A stretch of 20,678 nt of DNA from Opitutia bacterium (GTDB lineage: Bacteria; Verrucomicrobiota; Verrucomicrobiia; Opitutales; Coraliomargaritaceae), in NCBI GenBank assembly GCA_018663485.1, contig JABJQI010000124.1:1-20678 (forward strand), read 5' to 3'. Position numbers and translations under genes: made by a program. Under the pieces are notes generated by a model. That model saw only the letters and a program-made list of their open reading frames with translations, ran no database searches and was not told where the DNA came from. Shown piece after piece: positions 15,645 through 20,678 of this stretch (positions are counted from its first letter, which is position 1; each line of letters opens with the position of its first letter).

Positions 15645-16937
15645 ATGCCTTCTTATTGTTTACTGTTCCTTTGCATCCTCACCGGCTCGGTGGGTGCCAC
15701 CACCATCACTGACTTTTCGTATTGGAGTCCCAGCTCTGCTTATGGCTCTTGGGCTGCCGAGAGTAGTCCGAAGATGCGCTCAGGTGAGCAAGACTGGTCA
15801 ATCACATCCACTGGCTTTGGAGGTGTTTATAAATACCTCGGAAGTGGGAGGCAGGCAGTCAATCTATCTGACGCGACTGACTTGAAGCTGGAATTGATTC
15901 TACAGTCACAAAGTAATGGCACGAAGGGCATCGGTTTTTTCGTCTTTTTAGAAGACCGCGATGGCACGGTATATAAGTATTCGCGTTTCGGTGTGCAGGC
16001 CGGGCAGCAGACCCTTGCCTGGAACCTGAAGACGCCGTCTTCGCTCGGAGACGCAGGAACTGTCGCTGGTTTTGACTTCTCCGATGTGCAGGCGATCAAT
16101 CTAGTGATTGATGCAGGAGGAGCCAATCACTATGAAGTGTCGTATCAGAATTTAAGCGCAAGTATTGGCGTCGCGAGTGATCAACAAGCAATGCCAAATT
16201 ATATCACGCGTAAGGCTATTCCCTATATCGATCAACCAGATGATCCACGCTATGCAAATTGCGTGCTCGATCTGTATTACCCAGAGAATGTCCAAGACTT
16301 TGCGACAGTGGTTTGGATCCATGCGGGAGGCTTGAAGCAGGGCAAGCGCTACATTCCAGGTGAACTGATGAATCAGGGCTTCGCTGTCGTTGCGATCAGT
16401 TATAGTTTATATCCAAGTGCGAAAGCGCCTGAGTTTATTGAAGATGCCGCCGCCGCGGTTGCGTGGACTTTTTCAAACATCGAAAGCATTGGCGGCGATC
16501 CAGAAAAAATCGTTGTGGCTGGTGCGTCCGCAGGAGGATACCTGAGCATGATGGTGGGCTTGGATAAAAAGTGGTTGGCTGAGTTCGGGATGGATGCGAA
16601 TCGACTCGCAGGGATCGCTGCGCTGAGTGGGCAGACGATTACACACGTCGCTGTGCGCGAAGAGCAGGGCGGCAATCGTGCAAAACCGGTCGTCGATGCC
16701 TTGGCACCTTTGAATCATGTCCGCGCTGATGCTCCGCCGCTCTTACTTGTCACTGGTGATCGCGAGCTAGAGCTTCTCGGTCGCTACGAGGAGAACGCTT
16801 ACATGTGGCGTATGATGCAAATCAACGGACACACGCAGACACAACTACATGAGATCAAAGGTGCGGATCACGCCGCGGTTGAAAAGCCGGGGCACCAGTT
16901 CCTGCTCGAATTCGTGAAGGAGCTGTTAACACGCTAA
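15645..16937 (+). CDS. Secreted alpha/beta-hydrolase (esterase) with N-terminal beta-sandwich-like domain
   Basis: The 430-residue product begins with a signal peptide (MPSYCLLFLCILTGSVGA, cleavage near residue 18). Residues about 19-175 look all-beta, with Trp, Gly and Asn-rich strands, and could be a carbohydrate-binding-like module. Residues about 185-430 are an alpha/beta-hydrolase of the carboxylesterase / BD-FAE type. The oxyanion-hole motif is WIHAGGLKQG (224-233) and the nucleophile elbow is GASAGG (293-298, Ser295). Asp372 in VTGDRELE and His409 in GADHAAV probably complete the triad. Such enzymes remove acetyl or feruloyl groups from polysaccharides outside the cytoplasm; the true substrate is not known. 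The start ATG (15645) follows AAGG closely. It lies divergent from the LacI gene and 65 nt before the SGNH gene, each flanked by the same operator. Confidence 0.87.
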   Translation: MPSYCLLFLCILTGSVGATTITDFSYWSPSSAYGSWAAESSPKMRSGEQDWSITSTGFGGVYKYLGSGRQAVNLSDATDLKLELILQSQSNGTKGIGFFVFLEDRDGTVYKYSRFGVQAGQQTLAWNLKTPSSLGDAGTVAGFDFSDVQAINLVIDAGGANHYEVSYQNLSASIGVASDQQAMPNYITRKAIPYIDQPDDPRYANCVLDLYYPENVQDFATVVWIHAGGLKQGKRYIPGELMNQGFAVVAISYSLYPSAKAPEFIEDAAAAVAWTFSNIESIGGDPEKIVVAGASAGGYLSMMVGLDKKWLAEFGMDANRLAGIAALSGQTITHVAVREEQGGNRAKPVVDALAPLNHVRADAPPLLLVTGDRELELLGRYEENAYMWRMMQINGHTQTQLHEIKGADHAAVEKPGHQFLLEFVKELLTR

Positions 16938-16942
16938 TCGGG

Positions 16943-16957
16943 GAGTTTACGTAAATC
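16943..16957. promoter_or_regulatory. LacI-type operator, site 2
   Basis: This is an exact second copy of the 15-nt site 1, with the same TTTACGTAAA core (16946-16955). It sits in the 65-nt gap between the esterase gene and the SGNH-hydrolase gene, about 45 nt before the latter's start. Both sites are followed by a similar GTT(C)AGTTG string a few nucleotides downstream, so the promoter region may be duplicated too. Confidence 0.7.
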
Positions 16958-17002
16958 GAGCGGTTCAGTTGTCTGCCGTGTTTGGTCGTCCATGCTGGGA
17001 AA

Positions 17003-20000
17003 ATGCCTCTCATGAAATTTCTGACTCCATTCCTTTACTCTCTCTCGCTTCTCTGTGCCTATTCTTTGATCTCAGCCACTCCGATTGATAAGAAACTCGT
17101 CGTCATCGGCTCGTCCGTGCCACGTGGGTTCGGTGCCTATACGACAGGCTCTTACACGGGGCAAGATCTCGATGGGAACGGCAGTCCGGATACCTTTGCG
17201 CTGCGTGGCTATGCGGGCTTGATCAAATCGTATGTTGAAGCGCAGGGCTGGACGTTTGAAAATCTTTCCGTCGGTGGCGACAGCACAGTAGATGTCTTGG
17301 CGCGCTTCGACGCTGATCTCGTGCCGCAAAACCCTGAGGTGGTTCTCATCGCTCTGTCGATGGGCAACGAGGGGCTCGTTTTTACTAATGATCCCGGAAG
17401 TGTATTTGAAAGTTTCAGTGATGGCCTTGAGCAAATTATCCAGCGTTGTCGTGCTGAAGGGTATTATCCAGTGGTCGGCCTAGTGTATCCTAACGCACTT
17501 TTCACTCTGGAGAAATACGACACAGTTAAACAGATGAACCTGCTGATCAACACATGGGATGTGCCCAGTATCAATCTGCTCGGTGCAATTGATGATGGCC
17601 GAGGGCGCTGGGCGGAAGGTTTTGTATACGATAATGCGCATCCGAATGTGCCAGGGCATGAGGAGCTGTATCATTCGGTTGTGCCGACTTTGTTTGATGC
17701 GATTGATCAAGGTCAAATAAATGTGCCGACTTATCCGACAAGTCACCACTTCCTGCGTTTATCGAGGGATTTATCACAGGCCGTGCCGCTGAGCTATACG
17801 CCTAATGAAACGATGCGTGCCTTTACCATCAATTTTAAAGTTCGCTCTGCTGCTGTCGGGACGGTGGCAGCGGTTCGACTCGCCGCTGAGCCACTTTTTC
17901 TTGTAGATTTCGGGCCGAGCAACGATGACGACGGTCGTGCAACTTTGGGGGCAGACGCCTTCGGGAATTATTGGAATAACTGGCGTCCTGTTACAGGAGG
18001 TGCTTCGATTCCTATCGGCACGACTTTGGGCAATTTAGTGACAGTCGATAACACCGCAACCACGGTGTCACTTGAAGTGACCGATACTTTTAGTGGTTCC
18101 AATGGTATTCTGAGCGGCGGCCTCGATGCCAGTGACGGCCCCGATGCGGCGCAACTGGGTAGCTTGGCGGTTGAGACTGCTACGGAGGATTATTTCTACG
18201 AGAGTGGGACAGGTGCGTTTAAATTGTCCGGGCTCGATCCTACGAAGCGTTACACGCTGCGTTTTTTCGCGACCCGTCAAAGCACGATAGATCGTGAGAC
18301 TCGTTTTACTGTGGATGGGGCGATGTCTTACAGTCCGTTCGCTTACATTACCACGAGTGGCGAAAATCTTGGGAGTAATCGCAGCTACGATGGGAATGAC
18401 GATTCAGTCGTGATGTTCAGTGGTATTGAACCGACCATCGACGGTGCGATCACGGTGACGGTTGCCCCTGAAGTAGGAGGCACTGCTTATCTAGGTCTGA
18501 TGGAGGTCTTACTGGATGAGACTACGGCGAGTGATCAGTTTGCTACCGTCGAATTACGTGACGCCGAGCTCGCTTATGTGGCTGCTGATGGTCGCGAAAT
18601 CATCGCGCCACTCGATGCCGACGATGGTCGCTGGCACGAGGTCGCGCTTTCACACGCCTATGCTGCACAAGAGACGCAGCTTTTTGTGGATGGTGCATTG
18701 GTCGGGCGTCTCCGCGAGACGCTGGAGCCTGATCAATTCATTCTTGGCGGTTCTGGTAGTTCAGGTAGTGATTCTCCAGTATCTGCCGACTATCAGGATT
18801 GGGCGGTATATCGTGCTGCATGGACGGAAGACGAAGCGATGGCGCAGCAGGGCGGTGCCTTGCAGCAAGCCAGTCTGGAAATTTGCGCCGCCTTGGATGA
18901 TGCGAGTTTTAGCAATGGAGTGGCAGTTGCCAATCGTGCGCAGAGCTTATCGACCGCACTGATTCAGACCGAGAATGGCACATCACCCGCACCGATCGAT
19001 CCGCCGAGTGGGTTGAGTGCTTTATCTCAGGCTGCAGATGCGGTCGAGCTGACATGGGTTGATCAGAGTAGCACGGGGTCAGGCTTTATACTCGAGCGAC
19101 GCGCTTATGCGGAAGGGGAGGCGTGGACGACCGTGGCGATATTAGCTGCCGATTCGACTCGATACAATGATACAGGTTTGCATTCAGGTATTCGCTACAG
19201 TTACCGGCTCTCAAGCACTGAGTCAGGCCTGCAATCCGCCTACAGTAATGTGGCGACGGTCAGTGTCGGAGAGGATGGGCGTTCCTACCGAGCATGGATT
19301 TCCGATTACTACGATATCCAGCCCGACACATATCTGATTGATTTCAATACATCCGCTTCGCCTAATTATGGATCTGAGATTTGGAACACTGTCAGCAGCC
19401 TGTCTGCCAGCACCGTATATCCGCTGGTCGATACGAACGATGACGGCAGCGCTGGCTATATCGTGCGCGTGCTCAATGGTTTCGATCAATTCCGCTCGGC
19501 CAATGGTAACCCGTTGGCTGGTTACGACGACGATGCGCAACGCACATTGTTTGTTAGCACTGCGGTCGAACTTGGCGACGCTGTCATTGTGCTTTCCGGT
19601 CTGGATCCCGCACAGCATTACGACTTGGGGATTTTTGCTCGACGTGAAATTATCACGGCTGGATTTGATTACGTCGGTCGCTACACCATCACCGGAGCTG
19701 AAGGGAAATTGGTGTATGATCTCGATAACGCTCTCAACACCGACTTGGTCGAAGTGTTTAGCATTCGCCCAGACGCTGGTGGCTCGATTACGATCCAGAT
19801 CGATCCGACGGATGCGGCCGCAGGTAGCTTCTTTGCTGGCATCAACTTTCTGACGCTTAAGGAAGTGCGCCATCCATATCTAATCGATTTTAATGCGGAC
19901 GCGAATCCCAGCTATACCTCTGGCGAAATCTGGAATACAATCAATAGCCCGAGCAGCGCCACTCCGTATGCGTTGATGGATGCAGACGGTGATGCGACCT

Positions 20001-20678
20001 CAGGCTACACGCTGACCTTGAGCAGTCCGTTTTCTACGACCCGCGAAGGCGATGGCGCCTCAATGGCCGGCGGTGTGATCGATTTGGCCGCCGAGACGAA
20101 TCTCTTTGCGCTGACAGGAAGCACGGCTGCTGAGCTACGTATCGGTGGCTTGGATACCAGACTCTCTTATGAGATCGCCTTTTTAGCCAAACGAAACGCC
20201 GCTTCGGCATCCTTCGACTATTCCGCCACTTATACAGTGACTGGAGACGGCACCCCCGCAGCGTTGCTGATCGATGCCGACGATAATTCAGAGTGGGGCG
20301 TTTTCGCGCGTGTTGTTCCTAATTCCAGTGGGGAGATTGTTTTGACAGCCGCCCCCAACAAAGACCCCGCAACATCGAACAACGAATTTGTTGTTTTAAA
20401 TTTACTGCGGATCGCCGTCGATGGAGCCGATACGGGAGATTTTCCGAGTGTTAACGCGGATCAAGACAGTGACAACGACCAGCTGCCAAACTTCTTAGAA
20501 TACGCGCTCAACCGCGATCCGACGGTCGATAACGCAGTCCCTGTTCAGCTCGAGGCATTCAGCCTGAATTCCGCCGCCACGCAGGCCACGTTCCAGTATA
20601 GTCGCTTCAGCGGCGTCCAAGGCGTGACTTTCGAACTACAATATACGGAAAAACTGGTTAATCCCGACTGGCAACCAT
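17003..20678 (+). CDS. Large secreted SGNH/GDSL-hydrolase multidomain protein (3' end outside window)
   Basis: The frame is open for 1,225 codons to the right edge. The start is ATG 17003 or, nine bases later, ATG 17012; both give a signal peptide ending near LISATP. Residues about 30-235 are an SGNH esterase: block I VVIGSSVPRGFGA (33-45, nucleophile Ser38, with Ser in place of the usual Asp of GDS), Gly92, GNE (121-123), and DNAHPN (210-215) with Asp210/His213. Then follow a module beginning at Asp302 (LVDFG), a LamG-like region (about 520-640, with RWHEVAL), a fibronectin III-like domain (about 668-753), and two further modules beginning LIDFN at about 778 and 960. An Asp-rich, calcium-binding-like motif DQDSDNDQLPNFLEYAL lies at about 1154-1170. 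In this phylum that motif usually comes about 100 residues before the end. A role in deacylating extracellular polysaccharide is inferred. Confidence 0.85.
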   Translation, partial: MPLMKFLTPFLYSLSLLCAYSLISATPIDKKLVVIGSSVPRGFGAYTTGSYTGQDLDGNGSPDTFALRGYAGLIKSYVEAQGWTFENLSVGGDSTVDVLARFDADLVPQNPEVVLIALSMGNEGLVFTNDPGSVFESFSDGLEQIIQRCRAEGYYPVVGLVYPNALFTLEKYDTVKQMNLLINTWDVPSINLLGAIDDGRGRWAEGFVYDNAHPNVPGHEELYHSVVPTLFDAIDQGQINVPTYPTSHHFLRLSRDLSQAVPLSYTPNETMRAFTINFKVRSAAVGTVAAVRLAAEPLFLVDFGPSNDDDGRATLGADAFGNYWNNWRPVTGGASIPIGTTLGNLVTVDNTATTVSLEVTDTFSGSNGILSGGLDASDGPDAAQLGSLAVETATEDYFYESGTGAFKLSGLDPTKRYTLRFFATRQSTIDRETRFTVDGAMSYSPFAYITTSGENLGSNRSYDGNDDSVVMFSGIEPTIDGAITVTVAPEVGGTAYLGLMEVLLDETTASDQFATVELRDAELAYVAADGREIIAPLDADDGRWHEVALSHAYAAQETQLFVDGALVGRLRETLEPDQFILGGSGSSGSDSPVSADYQDWAVYRAAWTEDEAMAQQGGALQQASLEICAALDDASFSNGVAVANRAQSLSTALIQTENGTSPAPIDPPSGLSALSQAADAVELTWVDQSSTGSGFILERRAYAEGEAWTTVAILAADSTRYNDTGLHSGIRYSYRLSSTESGLQSAYSNVATVSVGEDGRSYRAWISDYYDIQPDTYLIDFNTSASPNYGSEIWNTVSSLSASTVYPLVDTNDDGSAGYIVRVLNGFDQFRSANGNPLAGYDDDAQRTLFVSTAVELGDAVIVLSGLDPAQHYDLGIFARREIITAGFDYVGRYTITGAEGKLVYDLDNALNTDLVEVFSIRPDAGGSITIQIDPTDAAAGSFFAGINFLTLKEVRHPYLIDFNADANPSYTSGEIWNTINSPSSATPYALMDADGDATSGYTLTLSSPFSTTREGDGASMAGGVIDLAAETNLFALTGSTAAELRIGGLDTRLSYEIAFLAKRNAASASFDYSATYTVTGDGTPAALLIDADDNSEWGVFARVVPNSSGEIVLTAAPNKDPATSNNEFVVLNLLRIAVDGADTGDFPSVNADQDSDNDQLPNFLEYALNRDPTVDNAVPVQLEAFSLNSAATQATFQYSRFSGVQGVTFELQYTEKLVNPDWQP

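Noticed and set aside
19223..19873. Long minus-strand open frame inside the SGNH protein gene
   Set aside because: It is antisense to a continuous, domain-bearing reading frame; composition typical of a shadow.

Overview
The window (about half G+C) looks like chromosomal DNA of a marine member of the Verrucomicrobiota, most likely class Opitutia / order Puniceicoccales (Coraliomargarita or Lentimonas relatives). This is an inference from several traits: a three-subunit transhydrogenase, intergenic DNA built of degenerate 7-nt units, few Shine-Dalgarno sequences, and large secreted hydrolases with an Asp-rich motif ending in an Asn-Phe-Leu-Glu-Tyr-Ala-Leu string, all paired with a LacI-type regulator. 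No rRNA, tRNA, CRISPR array, transposase or phage gene was recognised.

Left part (1-9739), mostly housekeeping. On the minus strand is the N-terminal part of a saccharopine-dehydrogenase-like carboxynorspermidine synthase, running off the left edge, followed by an unrecognised secreted protein. Divergent from these is sufT (+), an Fe-S assembly factor. A minus-strand operon pntAA-pntAB-pntB encodes the proton-translocating NAD(P) transhydrogenase. Its spacers consist largely of degenerate heptamers. Upstream of pntAA lies a 454-nt non-coding stretch with a hairpin, a 138-nt element in two tandem copies (each containing a long imperfect inverted repeat), and the strong terminator of the class II aldolase gene fba. 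Next come an MFS efflux-type transporter and coaD, one nucleotide apart.

Middle part (9740-14490). Divergent from coaD is a plus-strand operon pgsA-pgpA-(rhomboid-like pseudoprotease with a zinc ribbon): phosphatidylglycerophosphate synthase, its phosphatase, and an unassigned membrane protein. Then on the minus strand come a small membrane protein resembling the Pycsar effector (DUF5706) family with no visible cyclase beside it, and an FAD-dependent monooxygenase carrying an unusual N-terminal pair of DnaJ-type CxxCxGxG motifs. A short frameshifted coding remnant lies between that gene and the next locus.

Right part (14491-20678) is an accessory carbohydrate-use locus. A LacI-family regulator (-) is divergent from a secreted alpha/beta-hydrolase esterase (+) and a very large secreted SGNH-hydrolase multidomain protein (+, runs off the right edge). 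The same 15-nt sequence with a perfect TTTACGTAAA core sits in the divergent promoter, where it overlaps the -35 box of a good sigma-70-like promoter for the regulator gene, and again just before the SGNH gene. The simplest reading is one autoregulated LacI regulon controlling two extracytoplasmic esterases. The most interesting items are this operator pair, the heptad-phased spacers in the pnt operon, the tandem REPIN-like element, the orphan Pycsar-type effector, and the two odd domain fusions.
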